The notes under the pieces were generated by a model. The model was not told the origin of the DNA. It ran no database searches and was given only the letters and a program-made list of their open reading frames with translations. Of a stretch of 28,158 nt of DNA, positions 1-7,478 are shown piece after piece. The translations under genes and the position numbers were made by a program. The stretch covers positions 1-28,158 of the IMG/VR virus record IMGVR_UViG_3300021962_000500, one strand, 5' to 3'. How positions within the stretch are numbered: the stretch's first letter is position 1; each line of letters starts with the position of its first letter. Origin of the DNA: a virus.

Positions 1-839
1 GCAACACCGGGTACTTCTACGAGGCCGTGGACGGCTCCAAGCGGGAGTTCTGGGAGAGCGAGAAGATCGACGCCCGCACCGTCGAGGGCACCGACAAGAG
101 CATCTACCAGCAGATCATTGACGAGTACGGCGAAGACTCCGACGAGGCCCGGGTCGAGGTCTACGGTGACTTCCCCAAAAGCGGCCAAGACCAGTTCATC
201 GCACCCCACTCGGTCGATGACGCCATGAAGCGCCCACAGTACAAGGACATGACAGCACCCGTGATCATTGGCGTTGACCCGGCCCGTGGCGGCATGGACA
301 GCACCGTGATTGCCGTGCGCCGTGGCCGTGACATCGTGGCGATCAAGCGCTTCAAAGGCGAGGACACCATGAGCGTGGTGGGTCACGTCATTGACGCCAT
401 CGAAGAGTACCGCCCAGCACTGACCGTGATCGACGAGGGTGGTCTGGGCTACGGCATCCTTGACAGATTGAACGAGCAGAAGTACAAAGTGCGCGGGGTG
501 AACTTCGGCTGGAAGGCCAAGAACCCCGTGATGTGGGGCAACAAACGGGCTGAGATTTGGGGTGCCATGCGCGATTGGGTCAAGACGGCCAGCTTGCCGC
601 AGGACCGACTGCTCAAGAGCGACCTGATCGGCCCGATGAAGAAGCCCAACTCGGCGGGTACCATCTTTCTTGAGGGGAAGAAGGAGATGAAGGCCCGGGG
701 TGTGGCCTCGCCCGATGCCGCCGATGCAATTGCCGTAACATTCGCCTACCCCGTTGCACATCGGGAGTACAATGAACGCACAATGGTTCGACGCAACGCA
801 CAGAATGGCGCTGCATTAACTTCTTGGATGGGGTCGTGA
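1..839 (+). CDS. terL: Large terminase subunit, C-terminal part (5' end outside window)
   Basis: The reading frame is already open at the left edge; the first whole codon is at base 3. What remains is the nuclease half of the DNA-packaging motor that cuts concatemers and pumps DNA through the portal. The RNase H-like nuclease core is visible as a strand ending in GVDPARGGMDST (first metal-binding Asp), then LTVIDEGGLGYG (second acidic site), and near the C terminus SPDAADAIAVTFAY with the last acidic cluster. The ATPase half with Walker A and B lies upstream of the window. The stop TGA overlaps the next ATG (TGATG). The frame's GTG at 27 is internal and is not the start. Family identity is well supported; the packaging strategy (headful or cos) cannot be told from this part. 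Confidence 0.93.
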   Translation, partial: NTGYFYEAVDGSKREFWESEKIDARTVEGTDKSIYQQIIDEYGEDSDEARVEVYGDFPKSGQDQFIAPHSVDDAMKRPQYKDMTAPVIIGVDPARGGMDSTVIAVRRGRDIVAIKRFKGEDTMSVVGHVIDAIEEYRPALTVIDEGGLGYGILDRLNEQKYKVRGVNFGWKAKNPVMWGNKRAEIWGAMRDWVKTASLPQDRLLKSDLIGPMKKPNSAGTIFLEGKKEMKARGVASPDAADAIAVTFAYPVAHREYNERTMVRRNAQNGAALTSWMGS

Positions 840-1102
840 TGGCTACAAAGAAAAGTGTTTCGCTAAGTGTTGGTCGTGGTGAGAAGTTGCCCGCATCCAA
901 GGGTGCTGGTCTGACCGAAAAGGGTCGCGCCAAGTACAACGCCGCTACCGGCAGCAAACTCAAAGCCCCCGCGCCGAGTCCCAAGACGGATGCAGACAAA
1001 GGCCGCAAAGCAAGCTTCTGCGCCCGCATGGAAGGGGTTGTCAAAAACGCCAAGGGCCCAGCGGAGCGGGCCAAGGCATCACTCAAACGATGGAAGTGCT
1101 GA
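839..1102 (+). CDS. Small basic phage protein, DUF6321-like
   Basis: An 87-residue Lys/Arg-rich protein. I chose the ATG at 839 because it overlaps the terminase stop (TGATG); an in-frame TTG at 824 would lie inside terL without need. The pattern SVGRGEKLPASKGAGLT, then KGRAKYNAATGS, a proline-rich linker, SFCARM and a C-terminal SLKRWKC resembles a family I recall as DUF6321, often found beside phage terminase or portal genes. Function is unknown. The charge and position suggest DNA or head association, but that is inference. It ends two bases before the next ATG, in a chain of coupled genes. Confidence 0.8.
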   Translation: MATKKSVSLSVGRGEKLPASKGAGLTEKGRAKYNAATGSKLKAPAPSPKTDADKGRKASFCARMEGVVKNAKGPAERAKASLKRWKC

Positions 1103-1104
1103 TC

Positions 1105-1275
1105 ATGGCTACAAAACCCGGACTCTATGCCAACATTAACGCCAAACGCGCTCGTATCGCCGCTGGCTCTGGTGAGAAGATGCGCAAACCCGGCGCTGCT
1201 GGTGCACCCACCGCCAAAGACTTCAAAGAATCGGCCAAAACGGCCAAAAAACCTGCAACAAAGTCCAAAAAATGA
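1105..1275 (+). CDS. Short basic protein of the terminase-portal interval
   Basis: A 56-residue Lys/Ala-rich protein beginning MATKPGLYANINAKRARI. The ATG at 1105 lies two bases after the preceding TGA; an in-frame ATG at 1090 would overlap the upstream gene and is less likely. The motif GLYANIxAKRxRIAAGSGEKMRKPG followed by a Lys/Ala tail looks like a small conserved phage protein, but I cannot assign a function. Its last codons overlap the next start (ATGA at 1272-1275). The low-complexity basic tail suggests a partly disordered, nucleic-acid-binding peptide; this is inference only. Confidence 0.72.
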   Translation: MATKPGLYANINAKRARIAAGSGEKMRKPGAAGAPTAKDFKESAKTAKKPATKSKK

Positions 1276-1520
1276 CCATCCAAGCCCTGCAAGACTGCCT
1301 GATTGTTCGCCCTGACATCGAGAAACACGCCCTGTTGATCATGCTGCGAGAGAAGAAAACGGGCACTGGCACCGTTATCTCCGCTGGCCCACAGGCTATG
1401 GACATCAAAGTCGGCGACAAAGTATTGTTTGGCGATTCCATCGGTCAGGACTTAAAATGGGAAGGTGAAGACCTCCTCGTAATGCGCGAGTTGCACACCC
1501 TCGGAGTATTTGAAGCATGA
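1272..1520 (+). CDS. GroES-like co-chaperonin (Cpn10) encoded by the phage
   Basis: An 82-residue protein with the GroES layout: an N-terminal strand LQDCLIVRP, a flexible mobile-loop region (about residues 17-31) with a hydrophobic LLIML patch where GroES carries its IVL GroEL-binding triad, then TGTGTVISAG, IKVGDKVLFG and the C-terminal GEDLLVMRE signature. E. coli GroES is 97 residues; this form is shorter, mainly in the loop and roof. GroES caps GroEL during folding of encapsulated clients. The gene sits by ATGA overlaps between the small basic protein and the portal gene, so it is made with the head proteins, and P22-type coat proteins are known GroEL clients. It is likely to work with the host GroEL, since no GroEL gene is in the window. 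Confidence 0.82.
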   Translation: MTIQALQDCLIVRPDIEKHALLIMLREKKTGTGTVISAGPQAMDIKVGDKVLFGDSIGQDLKWEGEDLLVMRELHTLGVFEA

Positions 1521-3724
1521 AAGACACCACCGGAATCGTCGCCGCAGGAAATGTGGCAAACAACGGCCCGTACCCCTCAAAAGGCGGTTCCGATGACGTT
1601 CTTGCCGTTGCCCGCTCACGCATGACAATGGCGATCTCGGCCTACTCGGACACCCGAGAGGACGAGCTTGACGATCTGCGGTTCTACGCAGCGTCCCCGG
1701 ACAACCAGTGGCAGTGGCCCGCCGATGTGCTCCAAACCCGTGGCGCTGTCCAAGGTCAAACCATCAACGCCCGCCCCTGCCTGACCATCAACAAGCTGCC
1801 CCAGCACGTCCACCAGGTGACGAACGAGCAGCGCATGAACCGCCCTGGCATCAAAGTCATCCCCGCCGATGACAAAGCCGACGTGGACATGGCCGATGTG
1901 TTCAACGGCGTCATTCGCCACATCGAATACATGAGCGATGCTGACGTGGCCTACGACACCGCTTGCGAGAACCAAGTGTCCTACGGTGAAGGCTACATCC
2001 GTCTGCTGACCGAGTATTGCGACGAAGACACATTCGACCAAGACATCAAGATTGGCCGCATCCGCAACAGCTTCAGCGTCTACATGGACCCCATGATCCA
2101 AGACCCCACGGGCGCAGACGCCCGTTGGTGCTTTGTCACGGAAGACCTGACCAAAGCTGAATATGAGCGTCTGTACCCCAATTCCGCACCCATCAGCACC
2201 CTGATGAGCCTTGGCGTGGGCGACCAGTCGATCAGCCAGTGGATCAACGAGAACACGATCCGCATTGCCGAATACTTCTACATCGAGTACGAGAAGCAAA
2301 CGCTCAATTTGTACCCCGGCAACCAGACTGCGTTTGACGGCACCCCCGAAGACAAGTCTTTCCGAATGATGTTCGGCAAGCCCTTGCGCTCCCGCGAAGC
2401 CGACCGCAAAAAGGTCAAATGGTGCAAGATCAACGGCTACGAGATCTTGGAAGAGCGCGAGTGGGCCGGTGCATACATCCCCGTGGTGCGCGTGGTGGGC
2501 AACGAGTTTGAGGTTGATGGCCGCATGTACGTCAGCGGTCTGGTGCGTAACGCCAAAGACGCGCAGCGCATGTACAACTACTGGGTGTCGCAGGAAGCCG
2601 AGATGCTGGCACTCGCACCCAAAGCCCCTTTCATCGGCTACGGTGGTCAGTTCGAAGGCTACGAGCAGCAGTGGAAGACGGCCAACACAAACAACTGGCC
2701 CTATCTGGAAGTCAACCCTGACGTGACCGACGGTCAGGGTCAGGTGCTGCCTTTGCCAGCCCGCGCCCAGCCCCCAATGGCCTCCAGCGGCCTGTTGCAA
2801 GCCAAATCGGGTGCCGCAGAAGACATCAAGTCAGCCACCGGCCAGTACAACGCATCGCTGGGTATGACCAGCAACGAGCGCTCCGGTAAGGCTATTTTGG
2901 CCCGCCAGCGTGAGGGTGATGTTGGCACCTACCACTACGTTGACAACCTGGCCCGTGCGATCCGTCACATTGGCCGTCAACTCGTGGACCTGATCCCCAA
3001 GATTTACGACACCGAGCGCATCGCCCGGATCATTGGTGAAGATGGTGAGCCATCGACCGTCAAGATGAACCCGATGCAGCAGGAGCCGGTCAAACGCATC
3101 GTGGACCAAGAAGGCACCCTGATCGAGAAAATCTACAACCCCAGCGTGGGCAAGTACGATGTTCGCGTGATCACCGGTCCCGGTTACGCCACCAAGCGCC
3201 AAGAAGCTCTGGAGAGCATGGCTCAGTTGTTGCAGGGCAACCCACAGTTGTGGCAAGTTGCTGGCGACCTGTTTGTCAAGAACATGGACTGGCCCGGTGC
3301 CCAAGACCTTGCCAAGCGCTTCAAGAAAACCATCGACCCCAAAGTGTTGGCCGACGAGGATGACCCAGCCTTGGCCGCTGCCAACCAACAGTTGGAGGCA
3401 ATGAACGCTGAGATGCAAAATATGTTCCAGATGTTGCAAAACGTCAGTCAGAGCATGGAAGCCCGCGAACTCCAGATCAAAGAGTTTGAAGCCGAGGTCA
3501 AGGCTTACGGTGCCGAAACACAGCGCATCAGCGCGGTGCAAGCTGGCATGTCGCCCGAGCAGATCCAAGACATCGTGATGGGCACCATCGCTGCGGCAAT
3601 GGACACTGGCGACTTGGTTGGTGGTGCACCTCAGATGCCCCCGATGCAGCCGCCCCAGATGCCGATGGAGCAGCCTGAAATGGCCCCACCACAAGGTCAA
3701 ATGCCACCTGAAGGGATGATGTAA
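1517..3724 (+). CDS. Portal protein, P22 gp1-like
   Basis: A 735-residue protein, close to the 725 residues of the P22 portal. The dodecameric portal is the vertex through which DNA is packaged and ejected and on which the tail is built. Recognisable features are the N-terminal ARSRMTMAISAYSDTREDE helix, the TINKLPQHVHQVTNEQRMNRP segment, YGEGYIRL, and the region around SATGQYNASLGMTSNERSGKAI that is typical of P22-type portals. About residues 620-680 are helical with coiled-coil potential, in the position of the P22 barrel. The last 40 residues are a Pro/Met/Gln-rich tail, probably disordered. Its ATG overlaps the GroES stop (ATGA), and its TAA overlaps the next start (TAATG). Confidence 0.93.
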   Translation: MKDTTGIVAAGNVANNGPYPSKGGSDDVLAVARSRMTMAISAYSDTREDELDDLRFYAASPDNQWQWPADVLQTRGAVQGQTINARPCLTINKLPQHVHQVTNEQRMNRPGIKVIPADDKADVDMADVFNGVIRHIEYMSDADVAYDTACENQVSYGEGYIRLLTEYCDEDTFDQDIKIGRIRNSFSVYMDPMIQDPTGADARWCFVTEDLTKAEYERLYPNSAPISTLMSLGVGDQSISQWINENTIRIAEYFYIEYEKQTLNLYPGNQTAFDGTPEDKSFRMMFGKPLRSREADRKKVKWCKINGYEILEEREWAGAYIPVVRVVGNEFEVDGRMYVSGLVRNAKDAQRMYNYWVSQEAEMLALAPKAPFIGYGGQFEGYEQQWKTANTNNWPYLEVNPDVTDGQGQVLPLPARAQPPMASSGLLQAKSGAAEDIKSATGQYNASLGMTSNERSGKAILARQREGDVGTYHYVDNLARAIRHIGRQLVDLIPKIYDTERIARIIGEDGEPSTVKMNPMQQEPVKRIVDQEGTLIEKIYNPSVGKYDVRVITGPGYATKRQEALESMAQLLQGNPQLWQVAGDLFVKNMDWPGAQDLAKRFKKTIDPKVLADEDDPALAAANQQLEAMNAEMQNMFQMLQNVSQSMEARELQIKEFEAEVKAYGAETQRISAVQAGMSPEQIQDIVMGTIAAAMDTGDLVGGAPQMPPMQPPQMPMEQPEMAPPQGQMPPEGMM

Positions 3725-4086
3725 TGAGTTGCGCTGAATTCATGGGTGAATTGTTCTTGGCGCGGGATGTGGCCCATTCCGTGCATCTCAACACCCGCAG
3801 TTTTTCCAAACACTCGGCGTTAAACACGTTTTACGACGAGATTGTCGAACTTGCTGACAAATATGCCGAGGCGTACCAAGGTCGTCATGGCATGATTGGA
3901 CCAATTTCTCTGAAATCTGCCCGCAAGGATGGTGCGATTTTGGCGTTTTTGGAAGACTCGATGAAGTACATCGAGGACAATCGGTACAAAGTCTGTGACA
4001 AGACCGACTCTGCGCTGCAAAACATCATCGACGAGATTGTTGGGTTGTACCTGTCAACAATCTACAAACTCAAATTCCTCGCATAA
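3724..4086 (+). CDS. Ferritin/Dps-like helical protein (DUF5856-like)
   Basis: A 120-residue, mostly alpha-helical protein starting at the ATG that overlaps the portal stop. The segment HLNTRSFSKHSALNTFYDEI followed by VELADKYAEAYQGRHG resembles the first helix pair of Dps/ferritin-like proteins (the HxxTxSxxxHxAL pattern followed by an acidic helix). Phage proteins of this kind have been grouped, as far as I recall, as DUF5856. Whether it binds iron is uncertain: His and Glu/Asp residues are present, but the protein is shorter than Dps (about 160 residues). Its place between portal and scaffold suggests a virion or assembly accessory, but no such role is shown by the sequence. Confidence 0.7.
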   Translation: MSCAEFMGELFLARDVAHSVHLNTRSFSKHSALNTFYDEIVELADKYAEAYQGRHGMIGPISLKSARKDGAILAFLEDSMKYIEDNRYKVCDKTDSALQNIIDEIVGLYLSTIYKLKFLA

Positions 4087-4095
4087 GGATCAACC

Positions 4096-4365
4096 ATGTC
4101 TTCCAATTACGCACAAATCACCGCCACCCGTCAGATCAAGCCCATGTCGGCCAAGCTGAAGGGTATTTTTGTCAGCGCTGCGTCAAGCACCCCGACAATC
4201 ACCGTGTACGACTCCGCTGTGTCCAGCGCCAGTGATCCTGTGATCCTTGCCACGTTCACTCCTGTGGCCGCTACACACTACAACTTTTTTGACGGCATAT
4301 TTACCAACAAAGGTCTGTATGTTGTCATTTCGGGCACCGTTTCTTGCACTATTGCGTTTGAATAA
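4096..4365 (+). CDS. Small beta-rich protein, possible head accessory
   Basis: An 89-residue protein with alternating hydrophobic strands, Ser/Thr-rich, and no charged helices. The start at 4096 has the Shine-Dalgarno AAGG in TAAGGATCAACCATG, an intergenic string repeated almost exactly before the gene at 12475. The fold looks like a small beta sandwich or barrel (strands around AKLKGIFVSA, TITVYDS, HYNFFDGIF, GLYVVISG, CTIAFE). Similar short beta proteins occur in head operons as decoration or hypothetical proteins. I cannot name a family. A head decoration role is a guess from position between portal and scaffold. Confidence 0.65.
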   Translation: MSSNYAQITATRQIKPMSAKLKGIFVSAASSTPTITVYDSAVSSASDPVILATFTPVAATHYNFFDGIFTNKGLYVVISGTVSCTIAFE

Positions 4366-4430
4366 AATTCAGGTGTAAGATGTCCCCTGTACCGGCCCAG
4401 TAGACCGGGGAATCGAAAGGTTCATTTTCC
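4366..4430 (+). promoter_or_regulatory. Structured mRNA leader of the scaffolding gene (candidate translational control)
   Basis: This 65-base gap is unusual in an operon whose genes otherwise nearly all overlap. It can form a CCGG/CCGG stem (4392-4395 with 4405-4408, 9-base loop). Directly after it comes a 5-bp stem GAATC/GGTTC (4410-4414 with 4419-4423) closed by a GAAA (GNRA) tetraloop at 4415-4418. The only Shine-Dalgarno-like bases (AAAGG, 4416-4420) lie in the loop and 3' arm of that second hairpin, 10 bases before the scaffold ATG. No good -35/-10 pair was found. P22 scaffolding protein is known to repress its own synthesis post-transcriptionally, so a translational switch is a reasonable inference. 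Confidence 0.45.
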
Positions 4431-5231
4431 ATGACTGATGAAGTCCAAAACTTAGCGGAAGCAGACTCCGCGCCAGCAACCGAGGTGACGGCCACCACGG
4501 ACAACGCTTTAAACTCGCCGGTAGTCGCTGATAACGAAGGTGAGCAAACAGCAGAAGAGAAGAAATTCTCCCAAGCCGAACTCGATTCGATGATTGGCAA
4601 GCGCCTCGCAAGAGAACAGCGCAAATGGGAACGTGAGCAGCAAGCAAAGCTGGCCGAAAGGCAAGCCGCGCAATCGGTGCCCAAGGAACTCCCGCCTGTG
4701 GATCAATTTGAGTCCCCTGAAGCCTATGCGGAAGCGTTGGCGATGAAGCGGGCCGAAGAAATGCTCCACCAGCGTGAACTCCAAAAGCAACAAGCTGCGA
4801 TTGAGGACACCTACGCAGAGCGTGAGGAAGAAGCGCGGAACAAGTACGACGACTTCGAACAAGTCGCCTACAACCCCCAGCTTCGAGTCACCGATGTGAT
4901 GGCCGAAACAATCAAAAGCTCCGATCTTGGACCCGATCTGGCCTATTGGCTAGGTAGCAACCCCAAGGAAGCTGAACGCATTTCTCGTCTGTCGCCGTTA
5001 TTGCAAGCGCGTGAAATTGGAAAGATCGAAGCCAAAATTGGTGCCGAACCTGTCCAAAAAAGAACCTCGTCCGCGCCTGAACCGATTCGTCCGGTCACCG
5101 CCCGTGCTGTCAACCCTGGTGTCACCGACACCACCGATCCTCGTGCTGTAAAAACCATGAGCACATCGGACTGGATTGCAGCCGAGCGCCAACGACAAAT
5201 TGACAAAGCACGGGCACTCCGCAATCGCTAA
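4431..5231 (+). CDS. Scaffolding protein, P22 gp8-like in role
   Basis: A 266-residue acidic and then highly charged helical protein directly before the coat gene, the standard place for the scaffold that guides procapsid assembly and then leaves. Residues 1-42 are acidic and Ala/Thr-rich, probably disordered. Residues 45-140 are a long Glu/Lys/Arg/Gln helix region with strong coiled-coil character. The C-terminal 25 residues are a basic helix (WIAAERQRQIDKARALRNR), matching the basic C-terminal coat-binding element known in P22 scaffold. P22 gp8 is 303 residues. Sequence identity to gp8 is not evident by eye, so the call rests on composition and position. Translation may be controlled by the leader just upstream. 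Confidence 0.85.
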   Translation: MTDEVQNLAEADSAPATEVTATTDNALNSPVVADNEGEQTAEEKKFSQAELDSMIGKRLAREQRKWEREQQAKLAERQAAQSVPKELPPVDQFESPEAYAEALAMKRAEEMLHQRELQKQQAAIEDTYAEREEEARNKYDDFEQVAYNPQLRVTDVMAETIKSSDLGPDLAYWLGSNPKEAERISRLSPLLQAREIGKIEAKIGAEPVQKRTSSAPEPIRPVTARAVNPGVTDTTDPRAVKTMSTSDWIAAERQRQIDKARALRNR

Positions 5232-5245
5232 TTTTAGGAATCATC

Positions 5246-6454
5246 ATGGCAAACAGCCTTTTAACCATTGACATGATCACCCGCAAGTCTCTCGAAATCC
5301 TCGAGAACAACCTGGTGATCACCCGTAACGTGAACCGTCAGTACGACGACAGCTTTGCTGTTGAAGGTGCAAAGATTGGTTCGACCCTGCGTATCCGTTT
5401 GCCCGACCGCGCTCTGGTCACCGACGGTGCCGCTCTGACTGCTCAAGACGACAACGAACAGTACACCACCTTGACCGTTTCTAGCCAGAAACACATTGGT
5501 GTGCAGTTCACTTCTGCCGAATTGACCATGCAGTTGGACGATTTTGCCGAGCGTGTGTTGAAGCCACGTATCAGCCAGTTGGCCTCCTCGGTTGACGCTG
5601 ACGTCGCAAACGCTTTCAAGACCATTGGTAACTCGGTTGGTACCCCCGGCACCACTCCCGCTACCGCTTTGGTCCTGTTGCAAGCCCAGCAAAAGCTCAA
5701 CGAGAACGCCGCCACCATGTCGCCTCGCTACGCTACCGTGAACCCTGCCGCCAACGCTGCATTGGTCAACGGTTTGTCTGGTTTCTTCAACCCCACCGAT
5801 GTCATCTCCCGCCAGTTCAAGAACGGCATGATGGGTGAGAACGTGTTGGGCTACGAAGAAGTCAACATGAGCCAGTCGATCAAGTCGTTCACGACCGGTT
5901 CGCGCACCGCCACTGGTGGTACGTTGTCTGCCGCTGTGAGCACTCAGGGTGCTACCACAATCGCCATCACTGGTGCCGGTGCTGACGCTACTGTGAAAGC
6001 TGGTGACGTGTTCACCGTTGCTGCCACCTACGCTGTCAACCCCCAGACCCGTGAATCCACCGGTTCGCTGTTCCAGTTTGTGGCTTTGGCCGACGTGACT
6101 TTGAACGGTTCTGGTGCTGGTAACATCACCGTGGCTCCAATCTACACCTCGGCAAACGCCTTGGCAACTGTTGACGCCTTCCCTCAGTCGGGTGCCGCTG
6201 TTGTGTTCGTTGGTGCTGCTTCCAGCGCCTACGCTCAGAACTTGGTCTATCACAAAGACGCGATTGCTTTTGCAACTGCCGACTTGTTGTTGCCCGGTGG
6301 TGTGGACATGGCTTCCCGTGCCGTTCACAACGGTATCAGCTTGCGCGTTGTTCGTCAGTACGACATCAACAACGACCGCATGCCTTGCCGTGTTGACGTT
6401 CTGTACGGTTACAGCACCATCCGTCCGCAAATGGCAGCCCGCATCTGGGGTTGA
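5246..6454 (+). CDS. Major capsid (coat) protein, P22 gp5 family
   Basis: A 402-residue protein (P22 coat is 430) with the N-terminal pattern of P22-type coats: SLLTIDMITRKSLEILENNL, then FAVEGAKIGSTLRIRLPDR and a QDDNEQYTTLTVSSQKHIGV strand region leading into the HK97-fold core. Residues about 220-330 are a Thr/Ala/Gly-rich insertion, in the place of the P22 I-domain that aids folding. The C terminus with LLPGGVDMASRAVHNGISLR and VLYGYSTIRPQMAARIWG is typical. Codons are strongly biased to GGT, GCT, GTT and GAC, as expected of the most highly expressed phage gene. The RBS is TAGGA, eight bases upstream. A strong terminator follows within 20 bases. Confidence 0.94.
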   Translation: MANSLLTIDMITRKSLEILENNLVITRNVNRQYDDSFAVEGAKIGSTLRIRLPDRALVTDGAALTAQDDNEQYTTLTVSSQKHIGVQFTSAELTMQLDDFAERVLKPRISQLASSVDADVANAFKTIGNSVGTPGTTPATALVLLQAQQKLNENAATMSPRYATVNPAANAALVNGLSGFFNPTDVISRQFKNGMMGENVLGYEEVNMSQSIKSFTTGSRTATGGTLSAAVSTQGATTIAITGAGADATVKAGDVFTVAATYAVNPQTRESTGSLFQFVALADVTLNGSGAGNITVAPIYTSANALATVDAFPQSGAAVVFVGAASSAYAQNLVYHKDAIAFATADLLLPGGVDMASRAVHNGISLRVVRQYDINNDRMPCRVDVLYGYSTIRPQMAARIWG

Positions 6455-6470
6455 TTGTTTAAGTGACGCA

Positions 6471-6503
6471 AAAGACCCCCGCCTAAAACGGGGGTCTTTT
6501 TTT
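6471..6503 (+). terminator. Intrinsic terminator after the coat gene
   Basis: A perfect 11-bp stem AAAGACCCCCG / CGGGGGTCTTT (6471-6481 with 6489-6499), loop CCTAAAA, followed by further T residues to 6503. This is a textbook Rho-independent terminator, 17 bases after the coat stop. Only 17 bases then remain before the next gene, with an RBS (AGAGGA) but no visible promoter. Downstream tail genes must therefore depend on read-through or antitermination, or on a promoter I cannot recognise. It probably sets a high coat-to-tail mRNA ratio. Confidence 0.92.
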
Positions 6504-6520
6504 CAACAAGAGGATTTCAA

Positions 6521-6769
6521 ATGAACGTGACAATGACTCACCCGATCCACGGTGCCAAGATTGCCATCAACGAAACTGAAGCCGAGATGGATGAAAAAAA
6601 TGGCTGGACAAGGTACAATCCTGACACGCCCGCAGTGGTGGCATCTGAGTCGGTGACTGACGCGCCCAAGCGCAAGTACACCCGCAAAGTGACCGATCAA
6701 CCCGTCGAACAGCCCAACGAAGTCCCACCGTTTTTGACTTCGGCAAGCGACGAATCCGAAGGAAAGTAA
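6521..6769 (+). CDS. Small protein with phage 'HPxxGxxxxV...GW' head-region motif
   Basis: An 82-residue protein. Residues 1-32 (VTMTHPIHGAKIAI...MDEKNGWTRY) fit a short motif often seen in small phage head-region proteins: a beta hairpin beginning M-x-HP-x-x-G and ending KxGW. The remainder is a hydrophilic, Pro/Glu/Thr-rich tail with a basic patch PKRKYTRKV, probably disordered. It lies between the coat terminator and the gp4-like gene, ending one base before the next ATG. The RBS is AGAGGA. Function is unknown; a head-to-tail accessory is plausible from position only. Confidence 0.72.
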   Translation: MNVTMTHPIHGAKIAINETEAEMDEKNGWTRYNPDTPAVVASESVTDAPKRKYTRKVTDQPVEQPNEVPPFLTSASDESEGK

Positions 6770-6770
6770 C

Positions 6771-7478
6771 ATGGCAACCGCTGGCGACCAAATCAACCGA
6801 GCACTCCGTTTGCTCGGCATCCTTGCCGAAGGTGAAACCCCGTCAGCGGCAACCAGTCAGGACGCATTGATGGCGATGAACCAGATGATCGACTCGTGGA
6901 ACACCGAGCGGCTGTCTGTGTTTTGCACTGAGGACCAAGTGTTCACATGGCCCAGCAGTCAGATCAAACGCACCCTTGGCCCTAGCGGCGATTTTGTGGG
7001 CAACCGCCCAATTCAGCTTGATGATGCTACGTATTTCAAAGCCCCCAGCGGTGTGTCTTACGGTGTCAAATTCATCAACCAAGACCAGTACAACGGCATC
7101 GCTGTCAAGACCTCGACATCGACATTCCCGCAGGTCATTTTTGTCAACAACACGTTTCCCAACGTGGAAATGTTCATTTACCCAATGCCCACACAGGACT
7201 TGGAGTGGCATTTCATCTCGGTCAAACAGTTGACGCAACCTGCCGCTTTGACGACAGAGTTGCACTTTCCACCCGGTTACCTGCGGGCATTTACTTACAA
7301 TTTGGCGATGGAGATTGCGCCCGAGTTTGGCGTTGAACCATCGCCTCAAGTGATGCGCATTGCCATGACCAGCAAACGCAACCTCAAGCGCATCAACAAC
7401 CCATACGATGTGATGACAATGCCGTATGCCATAGTGGCAAGTCGTCAGCGATTCAACATCTACGCCGGGAACTTCTGA
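6771..7478 (+). CDS. Tail accessory factor / packaged-DNA stabilisation protein, P22 gp4-like
   Basis: A 235-residue protein. The N-terminal ATAGDQINRALRLLGILAEGETPSA followed by QDALMAMNQMIDSWNTERL is the hallmark of the gp4 family, which docks under the portal and is the first protein to close the vertex after packaging. P22 gp4 is 166 residues. Here an extra central beta-rich part (roughly residues 45-155, with VEMFIYPMP and LEWHFISV) separates the helical N terminus from a C-terminal helix pair around GYLRAFTYNLAMEIAPEFGV. The larger size is common in relatives outside the Salmonella phages. Its TGA overlaps the gp10-like start (TGATG). Confidence 0.87.
   Translation: MATAGDQINRALRLLGILAEGETPSAATSQDALMAMNQMIDSWNTERLSVFCTEDQVFTWPSSQIKRTLGPSGDFVGNRPIQLDDATYFKAPSGVSYGVKFINQDQYNGIAVKTSTSTFPQVIFVNNTFPNVEMFIYPMPTQDLEWHFISVKQLTQPAALTTELHFPPGYLRAFTYNLAMEIAPEFGVEPSPQVMRIAMTSKRNLKRINNPYDVMTMPYAIVASRQRFNIYAGNF

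Noticed and set aside
1616-2800. 394-codon open frame on the minus strand under the portal gene
   Set aside because: It lies fully antisense to a confident portal gene, has biased Val/His/Gly composition typical of a codon shadow, and shows no motif or ribosome site.
5261-6430. 389-codon minus-strand open frame under the coat gene
   Set aside because: It is a shadow of the strongly biased coat codons (GGT, GTT, GAC read backwards); low complexity and no recognisable domain.
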